A stretch of 64,000 nt of DNA from Candidatus Gastranaerophilales bacterium (GTDB lineage Bacteria; Cyanobacteriota; Vampirovibrionia; Gastranaerophilales; JAILCC01), in NCBI GenBank assembly GCA_028696075.1, contig JAQVHS010000004.1:19603-83602 (forward strand), in the 5' to 3' direction. The position numbers were made by a program, and so were the translations under genes. This document shows positions 1 through 8,384 of the stretch, piece by piece; positions within the stretch are counted from its first letter, which is position 1; each line of letters begins with the position of its first letter. The notes under the pieces were generated by a model, which was given only the letters and a program-made list of their open reading frames with translations, was not told the origin of the DNA and did no database searches.

Positions 1-30
1 ACCCGCATAATCCAAGACAGCGGATTTTAA
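1..30 (+). CDS. Possible 3' end of an upstream gene
   Basis: Reading from base 1, the frame gives TRIIQDSGF and then TAA at 28-30. A second frame stays open to a TAA at 43-45, so the frame cannot be decided. A clear intrinsic terminator follows at 54-80, which implies that a transcript enters from the left. Too little is present to name a product. Confidence 0.3.
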   Translation, partial: TRIIQDSGF

Positions 31-53
31 AAATCCACAAATCCTAAAGATAC

Positions 54-80
54 AGCCTTTGATTTCTCAAAGGCTTTTTT
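54..80 (+). terminator. Intrinsic terminator of the gene left of the window
   Basis: AGCCTTTGA (54-62) pairs perfectly with TCAAAGGCT (67-75) around a TTTC loop and is followed at once by a run of T. This is a textbook Rho-independent terminator on the plus strand. It separates the incoming transcript from the orphan gene that starts at 156. Confidence 0.85.
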
Positions 81-155
81 ATTTATATACTATAAGGGCA
101 ATTTTTTCTGAATTTTGTTTTTATTTATATATCATAGGTAAAGGCATGTAGATTT

Positions 156-989
156 ATGCAAAATCAAGGTATCCAACAAAATCAACAAAATGTAGCCATA
201 CCGGCTGCACAATCGCAGAGAAGCAATCCTGCTCTTAGTTATTTAAACAATGTAAGGGAGCGGGTACCTGCCGATGCGTTTAATAAAAGTGCATTAAGCG
301 CCCAACAAATGAGCCAGCTGCAGCAGTTAGAACAAGCTTATCAAAGTTTAACGCCGGAGCAGCAAATGCAGCTTCAAGCTGCATATCAACAGCAAGTGCA
401 GCAAGCCAGAAGCTCGCGCCCATCTCTTCTCAAGCCTATATTATTTTTAGCATTGGTGGGAACTCTTATATTCAGCGCTAAAGCAAGGGGCATTGCAAAA
501 AAACCGTTTGTAATGTTGAAGAATATGATTACAGGCAGAGGCAAGGTAACAACGGACAAGGCTCTTACAGAACATTTAAAAAATATTCTTGAAAAAGCAA
601 AAACAGGCATTCTCAAAAAAGCCGATATTAAAAATGTATCAATCAGGTTAACAGATATGGCTGCTGCAGAAAAAAATGCTACGGTCGGCACCATAGAAAA
701 ATTAGCGAGAGAATATTCAAACTGCGAGTCAGGCGTTCCTAAAATAATTCTTAAGTTCAAAGAAAATACTAAATTGCCGGACGTCATAAAAAACATGAAC
801 ATATCAGACGATCTTTTGAAAAATCTTGAAAACATATCACTTATAAATAAAGGCGGCAAGTCAACTCTCGGCAACGATATTGATATCCAGGCAATAGTAA
901 GGAGCTTCAATGATACAACGGATAAACCGGCAGCAGTAAGCGGTGTCGGCAGTAAAATTTGGAACTTCATAAAAGGTTTAAACAGCTAA
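156..989 (+). CDS. Orphan single-span membrane protein with Q-rich N-terminus
   Basis: I do not recognise the family. The first ~85 residues are hydrophilic and very rich in Gln and Ala (repeated QQ, with the stretch LTPEQQMQLQAAYQQQ), consistent with a disordered or coiled-coil region. A hydrophobic segment follows at about 92-109 (LLKPILFLALVGTLIFSA) with basic residues behind it, and then ~165 mixed helical residues. There is no signal peptide, so the Q-rich part probably stays on one side of the membrane and the C-terminal domain on the other. AAAGG lies about 11 bases before the ATG. The 3' end overlaps the convergent glycosyltransferase gene by 12 bases. The layout (soluble N-terminus, one span, soluble tail) resembles the protein at 11275. 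Confidence 0.75.
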   Translation: MQNQGIQQNQQNVAIPAAQSQRSNPALSYLNNVRERVPADAFNKSALSAQQMSQLQQLEQAYQSLTPEQQMQLQAAYQQQVQQARSSRPSLLKPILFLALVGTLIFSAKARGIAKKPFVMLKNMITGRGKVTTDKALTEHLKNILEKAKTGILKKADIKNVSIRLTDMAAAEKNATVGTIEKLAREYSNCESGVPKIILKFKENTKLPDVIKNMNISDDLLKNLENISLINKGGKSTLGNDIDIQAIVRSFNDTTDKPAAVSGVGSKIWNFIKGLNS

Positions 990-1940
990 TTTACCGAGCA
1001 TATTATTAATGGCGGTTTTAGACGAATGATTTGCCTCAACAATTTTTCGTGAATTTTGGACTATACGGGTATATTCATCATAATTCTCCAGATAATGGCG
1101 AATCTTCTCAATCAAATCATCAAAACTGCGGTGGATTATAATACTTTCATTTTCTTTAAAAAGCGTGTGTGCTTCTGCCCTGTCATCGCTGATTAAAAGT
1201 TTTTCACAAGCCATAACCTGAAAGGTCCTGTAATTAAGTGAACTCCTCCCCTGGCAGTTAAAATTAAAGACTATTCTTGTCTTATTGAGTTCATCAGCCA
1301 TCTGATTTTCTGTAGCAATGAAGCCCCTGTAATTTTTTTCAAGCAAAGCTTTATCTTCCAAGTTTTCCGCTCTGTTTTTGGCATCTTCAAAATGACGCTC
1401 TATAGCATACCAGGCAAATTGTTTGTCTTTAAACTCTTTCATAAGGTTCAAAACGTTATGAAGCCTGAAATCAGTATCTAAACGACCTGCAAATGATATG
1501 TCATATACAGGCTCAATACCGTGATTTTTATAAATTTGAGTGTTAACAAAATGCGGCTGGTAAAAAAGATTTTTTATCTCATTTTTTTTATCGTTATAAA
1601 GTTCCTCGTCCCAATAAAAAGTATAATTATCATCATCTTTAAGCAAATGGTAATAACATTGCCAATCCTTGCCGGAATGCTCATTCTGCATAACGTCAGA
1701 AAAATAATTTATCGCAGGAATATTGATATTATCAAGCGCTTTAAACCTCAGCGCCGAAAAATCATAACCGACCAAAAAGTCATACTTGTTGGCATTATAT
1801 AACTCTAACAAATATGTTTTCTCGTCTTTTAAGACGTCAAAAATATCAATCACATGTCCGTTCTGTACTATACCGTCAAACAGACTGTTAATTGTAAGTC
1901 TTCCGCCTATACTATGTGGTAAAATTCCTAAAAATCTCAT
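978..1940 (-). CDS. CgeB-type glycosyltransferase (GT-B fold)
   Basis: The C-terminal ~110 residues fit the 'glycosyl transferases group 1' CgeB-like family (Pfam Glyco_trans_1_2): a RIVFNFNCQG segment, then SSLNYRTFQVMACEKLLISD, where acidic and small residues bind the nucleotide sugar, then the usual C-terminal helix with LENYDEYTRIVQNSRK. The N-terminal half has the Rossmann-like pattern expected of a GT-B enzyme. It starts inside the stop codon of waaA (TAATG overlap), so the two genes are translationally coupled. That coupling points to a role in lipopolysaccharide core or another surface glycan. No signal peptide or membrane span is seen, so it is probably cytosolic or peripheral. Donor and acceptor cannot be read from the sequence. 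Confidence 0.8.
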   Translation of the reverse strand: MRFLGILPHSIGGRLTINSLFDGIVQNGHVIDIFDVLKDEKTYLLELYNANKYDFLVGYDFSALRFKALDNINIPAINYFSDVMQNEHSGKDWQCYYHLLKDDDNYTFYWDEELYNDKKNEIKNLFYQPHFVNTQIYKNHGIEPVYDISFAGRLDTDFRLHNVLNLMKEFKDKQFAWYAIERHFEDAKNRAENLEDKALLEKNYRGFIATENQMADELNKTRIVFNFNCQGRSSLNYRTFQVMACEKLLISDDRAEAHTLFKENESIIIHRSFDDLIEKIRHYLENYDEYTRIVQNSRKIVEANHSSKTAINNMLGKLAV

Positions 1941-3208
1941 TACGTTAAAATCTCTTTCACTTCGTTAAGAGCATTTGCCAATGCGCCTTTGTTATCTTCA
2001 AAAACAGCAATAGAAGCTGCCGAAGCTTTTTGATAAAATTCTTCTTCTCTAAGCAGTTTAATAAGGACATCAAGAAGCTGCTCCTTGTTTTCTACAAGAA
2101 AAGAGGCGCCTTTATCAATTAAAAACCTGTATATATCCTTAAAGTTAAAAACAATATTACCTGAAACCGTTGGCACACCATAAATAGCGGCTTCCAGTGG
2201 ATTATGCCCTCCGGTAGAGGAAAAACTTCCGCCTATAAAGGCAATAGCAGAGATACTGTATAACTTTGACAGCTCGCCCATAGTATCAAGCAAAATCACA
2301 TCAGATACGCTAAAATTACCGCCCTTTGAGCGTAGAGAACAGTTAACTTCATAATCTTTCAAAAGATTTTCAACAGAAGCCAGTCTTTCGGGGTGTCTGG
2401 GCGCTAAAATCATTTTCAAATCAGAAAACTCCTGCTTTAGTTTTTTGAAACCTCTTATTATAATTTCATCCTCACCCTTATGGGTGGAACCTGCAATAAT
2501 GACTTTATTTTCGCGGACTTCAAGCTGATTTTTCAAGCTTTCAATCTCTTTAAAAGAGAGCTTTGTATCTTCAATATCGAACTTCAAATTCCCCATAACA
2601 TTGGTGATATCGGGACTTGCACCTATATCAATTATTCTTGCCATATCATCAAGGGTTTGCATCAAAATGCGCGAATAATTGTTCAGAACTTTTTTAAAAA
2701 ACCACGAAAACTTTTTATAGCCTTTGTATGAATTAGGTGAAATCCTGCCGTTTATAATCATGCAAGGGATATTTTTCTTTTTAAGCCTGTAAGCAAAATT
2801 AGGCCATATCTCTGTTTCCGCTATTATAACGAGTTTAGGGTTAACGGATTTTATTGCACTGTTAATTGCAAAAGAAAAGTCAAACGGGAAGTAAACAATT
2901 TTATCAACTGTGGATTGAAATTTTTGGTTAGCAACTGCGTTTCCTGTTTTGGTAACGGTAGAAAGAACTATTTTTTCATTTGGAAATTCTTTTCTAAGCC
3001 TTTTTACAAAATTTTCAACAGCATTAACTTCGCCTACAGAAACCGCATGAACCCAGATAGATTTCTCATCGCCAAAAGATTTTTCATAAAAACCCGCTTT
3101 TTGAAAAAAACCTGCCCGAAACTTCGGCACAACAGCCAAAGCTGCAAGTATAACGGGCAAAAATAAAATCGTTAAAAATATAAATACTAAGTTATAAATA
3201 AAATACAT
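1940..3208 (-). CDS. waaA: 3-deoxy-D-manno-octulosonic acid (Kdo) transferase
   Basis: WaaA (KdtA) transfers Kdo from CMP-Kdo to lipid A precursor at the inner face of the cytoplasmic membrane, which is diagnostic for a lipopolysaccharide-bearing outer membrane. An N-terminal membrane anchor covers about residues 4-27. HAVSVGE (54-60) carries the conserved catalytic Glu60, AETEIWPN is the second family motif, and GGSFSSTGGHNPLEAA near residue 320 is the CMP-binding motif. The length of 422 is typical. It lies 27 bases downstream of rimO and overlaps the next glycosyltransferase by one base, so it forms part of a yajQ-rimO-waaA-GT transcription unit. Confidence 0.95.
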   Translation of the reverse strand: MYFIYNLVFIFLTILFLPVILAALAVVPKFRAGFFQKAGFYEKSFGDEKSIWVHAVSVGEVNAVENFVKRLRKEFPNEKIVLSTVTKTGNAVANQKFQSTVDKIVYFPFDFSFAINSAIKSVNPKLVIIAETEIWPNFAYRLKKKNIPCMIINGRISPNSYKGYKKFSWFFKKVLNNYSRILMQTLDDMARIIDIGASPDITNVMGNLKFDIEDTKLSFKEIESLKNQLEVRENKVIIAGSTHKGEDEIIIRGFKKLKQEFSDLKMILAPRHPERLASVENLLKDYEVNCSLRSKGGNFSVSDVILLDTMGELSKLYSISAIAFIGGSFSSTGGHNPLEAAIYGVPTVSGNIVFNFKDIYRFLIDKGASFLVENKEQLLDVLIKLLREEEFYQKASAASIAVFEDNKGALANALNEVKEILT

Positions 3209-3235
3209 GTTTTTCCTTTTTTAATTATTATAGCT

Positions 3236-4543
3236 CTAAATCTCACCAATCAAATCATACTCATCTGCGCCTGTTATGGTGCATAGTTCAATATCAGCAG
3301 GAAGCAGCGGTTTATCGGATTTAATATAAACCAAACCGTCAACTTCAGGAGCATCTCTGTATGAGCGTGCCGTAATTTCGCCGTTAGAGGCGATTTGCTC
3401 TATTATAACCGGAATCTGCTTACCTATGAAGCCTTGATTAATCTCATAGGAAATTCGGCTTTGGGTTTTCATTATAATTTTTTTGCGTTCTTTCTTTATT
3501 TTTGCAGGAATTTGAGGCTTCAAATCATAAGAATAAGTGCCTTTTTCTCTTGAATATTCAAACACTCCAAGCTTATCAAACCTCATATCTTTAACAAATT
3601 GGTGCAAATGCTCAAACTGCTCCTCGGTTTCTGTAGGATAACCTGTAATAAGGGCTGTTCTTACTGCAACACCGTCAATTTTGCTTCTTATTTTTGCCAA
3701 AAGCTCCCTATAATCAATTACGGGTCGAAGCATTTTTTTCAAAACTTCAGGATGCGAATGCTGCAGCGGAATATCAAAATATTTAACGACTTTAGGCAAA
3801 TTTGCCACAGCATCAATTAATTCATCGTTAATCATAGAAGGATAAGTGTACATCACCCGTATCCACCCTAACCCCTGTATATCATTCAGTTTTTCAAGCA
3901 AACTTGCCAAGACAGGCGCGCCGAATTTATCATATCCGTAATAAGATGTATCCTGCGCTATTAAAATAATTTCGTTAACGCCTTTATCAACCAACTGTTT
4001 TGCTTCTTTAATAACATCTCCCATATTTCTGCTTCTATAAGGACCTTTTAAAGCAGGAATAATGCAGTAGCCGCATTTATAATTGCAGCCCTCCGCTATC
4101 TTAAGATAAGAGGCAGAACCAACCGTAATTTGCTGACGCTTTACATTTTCAGGGTAAAAAATTACGGGATTGGGTGTAACATGGTAAATTTTCTTAATCT
4201 GTTTTTGTTCAAAATCCTTGATGACATCAACAATTTTGGTAATATCGGCAGTACCCAGAAATGCAAAAATCTCGGGGATTTGCTCCTGCAGTTCCTGCTG
4301 GTACTTTTGAGCCAGACAACCTGTTACAATTAAGGGCTTATTAATCTCAACAAGCTCCAGAATATAATGAATGCTCTCTTTTTGGGCATCTAAAATGAAT
4401 GAACAGGTATTTACAATAACAACGTCGGCGCCCTCTGTATCAAGAGTAACTTTATAACCTGCCTCTGAAACCATACCCAGCATAAGCTCCAAGTCCACAA
4501 GGTTTTTAGGACAGCCGAAATTAATTGCGCCTATCAGGGTCAT
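3236..4543 (-). CDS. rimO: Ribosomal protein S12 methylthiotransferase
   Basis: RimO is a radical-SAM enzyme that adds a methylthio group to the conserved Asp of ribosomal protein S12. The N-terminal UPF0004 domain holds the three cluster cysteines C11 (GCPKN), C47 (NTCSF) and C76 (TGCLAQ). The radical-SAM CxxxCxxC is in EGCNYKCGYCIIP, and a TRAM domain ends the protein (RSYRDAPEVDGLVYI). The GCPKN motif and the DAPEVDG signature separate RimO from MiaB. The length of 435 is normal. It begins 3 bases after the yajQ stop with an AGGT Shine-Dalgarno. Confidence 0.95.
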   Translation of the reverse strand: MTLIGAINFGCPKNLVDLELMLGMVSEAGYKVTLDTEGADVVIVNTCSFILDAQKESIHYILELVEINKPLIVTGCLAQKYQQELQEQIPEIFAFLGTADITKIVDVIKDFEQKQIKKIYHVTPNPVIFYPENVKRQQITVGSASYLKIAEGCNYKCGYCIIPALKGPYRSRNMGDVIKEAKQLVDKGVNEIILIAQDTSYYGYDKFGAPVLASLLEKLNDIQGLGWIRVMYTYPSMINDELIDAVANLPKVVKYFDIPLQHSHPEVLKKMLRPVIDYRELLAKIRSKIDGVAVRTALITGYPTETEEQFEHLHQFVKDMRFDKLGVFEYSREKGTYSYDLKPQIPAKIKKERKKIIMKTQSRISYEINQGFIGKQIPVIIEQIASNGEITARSYRDAPEVDGLVYIKSDKPLLPADIELCTITGADEYDLIGEI

Positions 4544-4546
4544 AAT

Positions 4547-5047
4547 CTACCTGTAGTTTGTAAATTGAAGAGGAATATTATATGCATCTTCATTACTTTT
4601 TAATAATTGAATTACCGCCTGCAGGTCATCTTTATCTTTGCCGCTGACTCTGACCTGATCTCCTTGAATAGCAGGCTGCACCTTTATTTTAGAAGCTTTG
4701 ATATCTGCCGTGATTTTTTTTGCCAACTCCTGCGTAAGACCTTTTTTTAAATTAAATACCTGTCTTACATTACCGCCTAAGGCATTTTCAAGCTTTTGCG
4801 CATCTAAAATTTTGATACTTAAATTACGTTTAATCATCTTGGATTGTAGAATATCAATAATGTTTTTCAATTTTGTTTCATCGTTAGTAGTAATAGTTAT
4901 AGCCTTATCAGCTTCAAGTTCTACTTGTGAGTTGGAATCTTTTAAATCAAACCTTGCCGAAATATCCCGCTTAGTCTGGTCTATTGCATTTACCAGCTCT
5001 TGTGCGTTAAATTCACTTACAACATCAAAACTGCAATCTTTTGCCAT
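4547..5047 (-). CDS. yajQ: YajQ-family nucleotide (c-di-GMP)-binding protein
   Basis: The 166-residue protein matches the UPF0234/YajQ family: MAKDCSFDVVSEFN at the start, DLKDSNSQVELE, then IKASKIKVQPAIQGDQVRVSGKDKDDLQ near the end. Family members bind nucleotides, and some bind cyclic di-GMP and act with a transcription factor. The ATG at 5047 is preferred over an in-frame ATG 19 codons upstream for two reasons. It begins with the family-standard MAK.CSFD, and GAGGG sits 6 bases in front of it. It heads the rimO-waaA unit. A c-di-GMP link would fit the HD-GYP protein at 19651, but this is inference. Confidence 0.9.
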   Translation of the reverse strand: MAKDCSFDVVSEFNAQELVNAIDQTKRDISARFDLKDSNSQVELEADKAITITTNDETKLKNIIDILQSKMIKRNLSIKILDAQKLENALGGNVRQVFNLKKGLTQELAKKITADIKASKIKVQPAIQGDQVRVSGKDKDDLQAVIQLLKSNEDAYNIPLQFTNYR

Positions 5048-5170
5048 ATCAACCCTCAATACTTGTAACCATAATCCATACCTTATCATTAAAAAAGTTC
5101 GCACGCAAATATTTCACTAAAAATTAGTGAATAAAAATAACATATAAGAATACTCTTATCAAAAAGAGTT

Positions 5171-5220
5171 TAAAAGTGCATAATACTGAAAAATAACAGT
5201 ATAAATTATGTATTATGCAC
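5171..5220 (-). terminator. Terminator hairpin after the 5213 gene
   Basis: GTGCATAATAC (5176-5186) and GTATTATGCAC (5210-5220) are perfect 11-base inverted repeats. The stem overlaps the stop codon of the minus-strand gene and is followed on that strand by TTTTA. A smaller nested hairpin (TACTG/CAGTA) sits in the loop. Confidence 0.6.
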
Positions 5221-5548
5221 TATATTTAAATTCTCTCTTAATGTTTGTATCTAACATCTTGGTAATAGATTCTAATTCGGTAGAAGCTGCCTTTTGTTGA
5301 GTTTCAATATTCTTTTGGTCGATTTCAAGAATTTTGTCCATAGCATTGATTTGGTTTTCTTGTTGTTCCAAAATGTATTGAGTGTAATCATCTTCATTCT
5401 GCATAGCAGTACTTTTTTGTGTAGCAATACCTATTGATTTGTAGGAAAGGTATTGTCTTTTTTCCATAATTCTTTGCATTCTGAACTCAACGTCTGCCTT
5501 GTAGGTGGTTAGTGTGAGCATCCTGCAATTTAGTGATGCAATAGTCAT
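5213..5548 (-). CDS. Small coiled-coil protein of unknown function
   Basis: The 111-residue protein has no recognised family. It is soluble and mostly helical: residues 50-105 are rich in Gln, Glu and Lys with heptad spacing (EQQENQINAMDKILEIDQKN), as in secretion chaperones and flagellar or type III accessory proteins. That resemblance is structural only. The start has a good AGGAGA Shine-Dalgarno. The gene stands alone, with its own hairpin terminator overlapping its stop codon and a ~240-base AT-rich leader region upstream. Confidence 0.7.
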   Translation of the reverse strand: MTIASLNCRMLTLTTYKADVEFRMQRIMEKRQYLSYKSIGIATQKSTAMQNEDDYTQYILEQQENQINAMDKILEIDQKNIETQQKAASTELESITKMLDTNIKREFKYSA

Positions 5549-5789
5549 AACTCTGCTCTCCTGTTCTCTCTGACTTTAATGGTTAAGGGAAGTATATTTT
5601 TTCTCTCTTGTATATATAAAAACAATATACTTTTTATTATTGCTTTTTTAGAAAAGTTTTAGTTAACAAAAGTTCATATTCACCGAAAGTAACAATTTCG
5701 TAACATTTTCAGGGATTTTTATCAAAAAATTTCCAAAATCATGTATTCTAATCATAGGTAACTATAAGATTTCTAACGAGGCATGATAT

Positions 5790-6161
5790 ATGAGAATAGG
5801 AAATTGTACCGGCTATACATTTGGCTCTAAGATTGATGTAGCAAATTCGAGTACACGAAGAGCCTTTAGAGAAATACTCCGAGGTAATCCGAATATTCAC
5901 CCGAATCGTGTTGAAAATTTGATTATGCACCGTACAATGGATGACGGGCATGACCATATTATAAGGTACGTATCAACTTCTGACGGACGTTATTTACTAA
6001 AAATAACCGAAGTAAAATCCGACGGAACAAAGGGAGTATCAACGTTTACCAACAGCATTCCGTTTGTCAATCCGGAAGACTGTTTCGTACATGCCTTTAG
6101 CGAGCATGGAACCCAATACTATATTGACCAAGCAAAAAGAAGGTTATGTGCTATAGCTTAG
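5790..6161 (+). CDS. Orphan small basic protein
   Basis: The 123-residue protein is not recognised. It is basic and soluble with no signal peptide. YTFGS at 9-13 is followed by an Arg-rich segment (STRRAFREILRGNPNIHPNR), then a predicted beta region (HIIRYVSTSDGRYLLKITEVKSDG) and a short helix at the end. ACGAGG lies before the ATG. Its last 11 bases overlap the convergent TIM-barrel gene. The 240 bases in front of it hold only AT-rich, promoter-like sequence. Confidence 0.65.
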   Translation: MRIGNCTGYTFGSKIDVANSSTRRAFREILRGNPNIHPNRVENLIMHRTMDDGHDHIIRYVSTSDGRYLLKITEVKSDGTKGVSTFTNSIPFVNPEDCFVHAFSEHGTQYYIDQAKRRLCAIA

Positions 6162-6981
6162 AGTAATATTCTTTTAAAAGCACTGCATCTTCTTCCATAA
6201 CAGGGCTTTCACAAACCAAAACCCCTCTTACATCAAAAGCTTTAAAGGCTTTCATTAAGGCTTTGTAATCAAAATCAGATTCCCGCATCATTAAATGCCT
6301 TACTTCACCTTTTTGGGTATATTCAATCCCGGCAGCATGCGCATGGAAATTTTTAAGAGCAAAATCACCCAGCTCATCACCTATTTGCTCTAAAATACGG
6401 CTAAAATCGTCATAAGAATTATAAGCCCCGCCGCTCCTTGCATGAAGATGTGAAAAATCTATACAGGGCAGTACATTATCGTAGAGTTTTGATATTTTTA
6501 TAACTTCATCTAAATCCCCCCACTGAGTAGGTTTACCTGTGGTTTCAGGTCTGACAAAAACGGTATTTTTTTCTTCTTTAAGTGTTTGCATAATCTCATC
6601 AAACCCCGCTTTAACTTTATCAAAAACCACGTCTTTATCAGCTCCCATATAAAATGCGGCATGGAAAACTATACTGTATAACCCAAGCTTTTTTGCCATT
6701 TGGGCTGTTTCAACCACTCTTTGAACGCTGGCTTCGATCTTTTCTTCTTCTTTAGAATTCAGATTAATATAATAAGGCGCATGGGCCGTTAAAATCATAT
6801 TCTTTTGAGACGCAAATTCAACAATTTCCCGCTGATTATCGCTGCTCATTCTTACACCATGTACAAACTCAATTTCAACACCGTTAAGCCCCATTTCCTC
6901 AAGATCATCGAATGCCTGCTTATAAGTGCGAGGCTTAGTTCTGATAGGTATTCCGGCAGTAATAAAGTTAAGTTTATCCAT
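6151..6981 (-). CDS. TIM-barrel protein, endonuclease IV / sugar isomerase-like
   Basis: The 276-residue protein belongs to the AP endonuclease 2 / xylose isomerase-like TIM-barrel superfamily. Metal-ligand positions appear in order: HAPYYINL, FHAAFY, RPETTG, CIDFSHLHAR, FHAHAAGIEY and a final CESP. This pattern resembles the archaeal-type endonuclease IV group more than classical sugar epimerases, because the HxxYxINL and FSHxHAR steps match Nfo. AP-site repair or a sugar-phosphate reaction are both possible. It is the last gene of an aminotransferase-MFS-TIM operon with a 2-base gap. That setting hints at a metabolic role, while the motifs hint at DNA repair. Confidence 0.7.
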   Translation of the reverse strand: MDKLNFITAGIPIRTKPRTYKQAFDDLEEMGLNGVEIEFVHGVRMSSDNQREIVEFASQKNMILTAHAPYYINLNSKEEEKIEASVQRVVETAQMAKKLGLYSIVFHAAFYMGADKDVVFDKVKAGFDEIMQTLKEEKNTVFVRPETTGKPTQWGDLDEVIKISKLYDNVLPCIDFSHLHARSGGAYNSYDDFSRILEQIGDELGDFALKNFHAHAAGIEYTQKGEVRHLMMRESDFDYKALMKAFKAFDVRGVLVCESPVMEEDAVLLKEYYSKL

Positions 6982-6983
6982 AT

Positions 6984-8372
6984 TTATACTTGTTTTTCTT
7001 TAATTGTAAGAGAAGCAATTGCAGCCAACAAAAGCACAATTCCTCCGATTATAAAAGCGTATTCATAATGATAAAACGTACCTGTTTGGGTGTTAAAGGC
7101 ATTTTGGTTAATAAACCAGGCTAAAAGCGTACACACTAAAACTTGCGGACCTGCGATAAAGATGTTAAATATACCCATTACAGAGCCTTCCATGCCGGGT
7201 TTAATATATTCGGAAAGCATTGCAAAAGGTAAAGCCAAAACAGATGCCCAGCCTATACCTGCTACAGCCATTGCAGCCATAATAACATTTGTATTAACCG
7301 TAAACGCCATAGCTAAAAATGCCAATGCCATAATAGTTACACAAATAGCATGGACCAGCTTATTACCGAATTTTGTGGATAAAATACCGATAGGAATTGA
7401 AATAACAAAACATATAAGGTTAAATACGGCAAAACATATTGAAGAAAAGTTGGTCCCGTCAAGTTTTGCGGAATTAAAGGATGCAAGAGCAGTGCCGTCT
7501 GTGGCAACATCAGGCACACCAAACACATTATGTACGGCAAATTGCGTAAAGAAAATAAACATGCACATAATGCCTATCCAGGTAAAGAATTGTACGATAC
7601 AAATTTTGGCAACTTCGGGAGAAAGCTGAAAAAATCCTTTAAGATTTTCTATAAATCCGGGGTCTTTAATTTTCTCATCTGCCTGAGCGCTTTCTGCTGC
7701 AGGAGCCTGACCTTCCTGAATAGTAATACATGTCCAAAGCATAGCAAGTAAAAACGCCAGCGCTGCCATTATAAATTGAGCATTAATACTCATTTGATAA
7801 TTAAAAATCATTTTTAAAACAGGTGCAGTACCTGCTGCAACAACAGAGCCAAGCCCTATGGCAAAACTCAGGAAAGAATTTGCGATAGAATGCTGCTCCG
7901 GCGGAACAATATCAGGAACCAAAGCTCTATATGGACCTTGCGCAACATTTACACAGGCATCTATAACCCAAATCATAATTGCAGCAATCAAAAGCCCTGA
8001 CCATACGGGAAGGGAACTCCCTGTAATTCCGCCTAAAAATTCCGCTATATTACCGGAATTGGGGAAAGCCCACAGTGCTATGGCGGCTAAAACAGCACCG
8101 CCTAAAAGATAAGGACGGCGGCGTCCGAATTTGGTATGGGTTTTATCGCTAAGCGCACCTATAACAGGCTGCACAATCATGCCCGTAAAAGGACCTGCCA
8201 GCCATATTAAGCCAAATAACATCGGATTTGCACCAAAACCCTCTGTTACAGGACCTGATAAAATTATCCTCATTTGCCAGGCAAATTGAAGCCCGAAAAA
8301 TCCTAAACAAAAATTCAACAGTTGAAACGTTGATAATCTCTTAAGACCGTTTGAAACAATATTTTCCTGCAT
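6984..8372 (-). CDS. Major facilitator sugar transporter (SLC45/GPH-like)
   Basis: The protein has twelve predicted spans in 462 residues. Signature elements are RIILSGPVTEGFG in the first loop, GALSDKTHTKFGRRRPYLL as the MFS motif A between spans 2 and 3, and VAQGPYRALVPDIVPPEQ after span 5. The last two are typical of the SLC45-type sucrose/glucoside:H+ symporters and their bacterial relatives. It should import a sugar or oligosaccharide across the cytoplasmic membrane, but the substrate cannot be predicted. It begins 12 bases after the aminotransferase with AGAGGG in front. A sugar importer fits a fermentative gut-type metabolism. Confidence 0.85.
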   Translation of the reverse strand: MQENIVSNGLKRLSTFQLLNFCLGFFGLQFAWQMRIILSGPVTEGFGANPMLFGLIWLAGPFTGMIVQPVIGALSDKTHTKFGRRRPYLLGGAVLAAIALWAFPNSGNIAEFLGGITGSSLPVWSGLLIAAIMIWVIDACVNVAQGPYRALVPDIVPPEQHSIANSFLSFAIGLGSVVAAGTAPVLKMIFNYQMSINAQFIMAALAFLLAMLWTCITIQEGQAPAAESAQADEKIKDPGFIENLKGFFQLSPEVAKICIVQFFTWIGIMCMFIFFTQFAVHNVFGVPDVATDGTALASFNSAKLDGTNFSSICFAVFNLICFVISIPIGILSTKFGNKLVHAICVTIMALAFLAMAFTVNTNVIMAAMAVAGIGWASVLALPFAMLSEYIKPGMEGSVMGIFNIFIAGPQVLVCTLLAWFINQNAFNTQTGTFYHYEYAFIIGGIVLLLAAIASLTIKEKQV

Positions 8373-8384
8373 TATAATTCCCTC

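Noticed and set aside
1-60. tRNA or tmRNA 3' end at the left edge
   Set aside because: No CCA-ended acceptor stem or T-arm consensus is visible. A short coding tail before the terminator explains it better.
386-970. 194-codon frame antisense to the first gene
   Set aside because: No ribosome-binding site, and the composition is that of a shadow frame. The plus-strand gene has a coherent Q-rich/membrane layout.
131-5761. Shared 11-mer ATCATAGGTAA upstream of the genes at 156 and 5790
   Set aside because: Expected many times by chance at this length.
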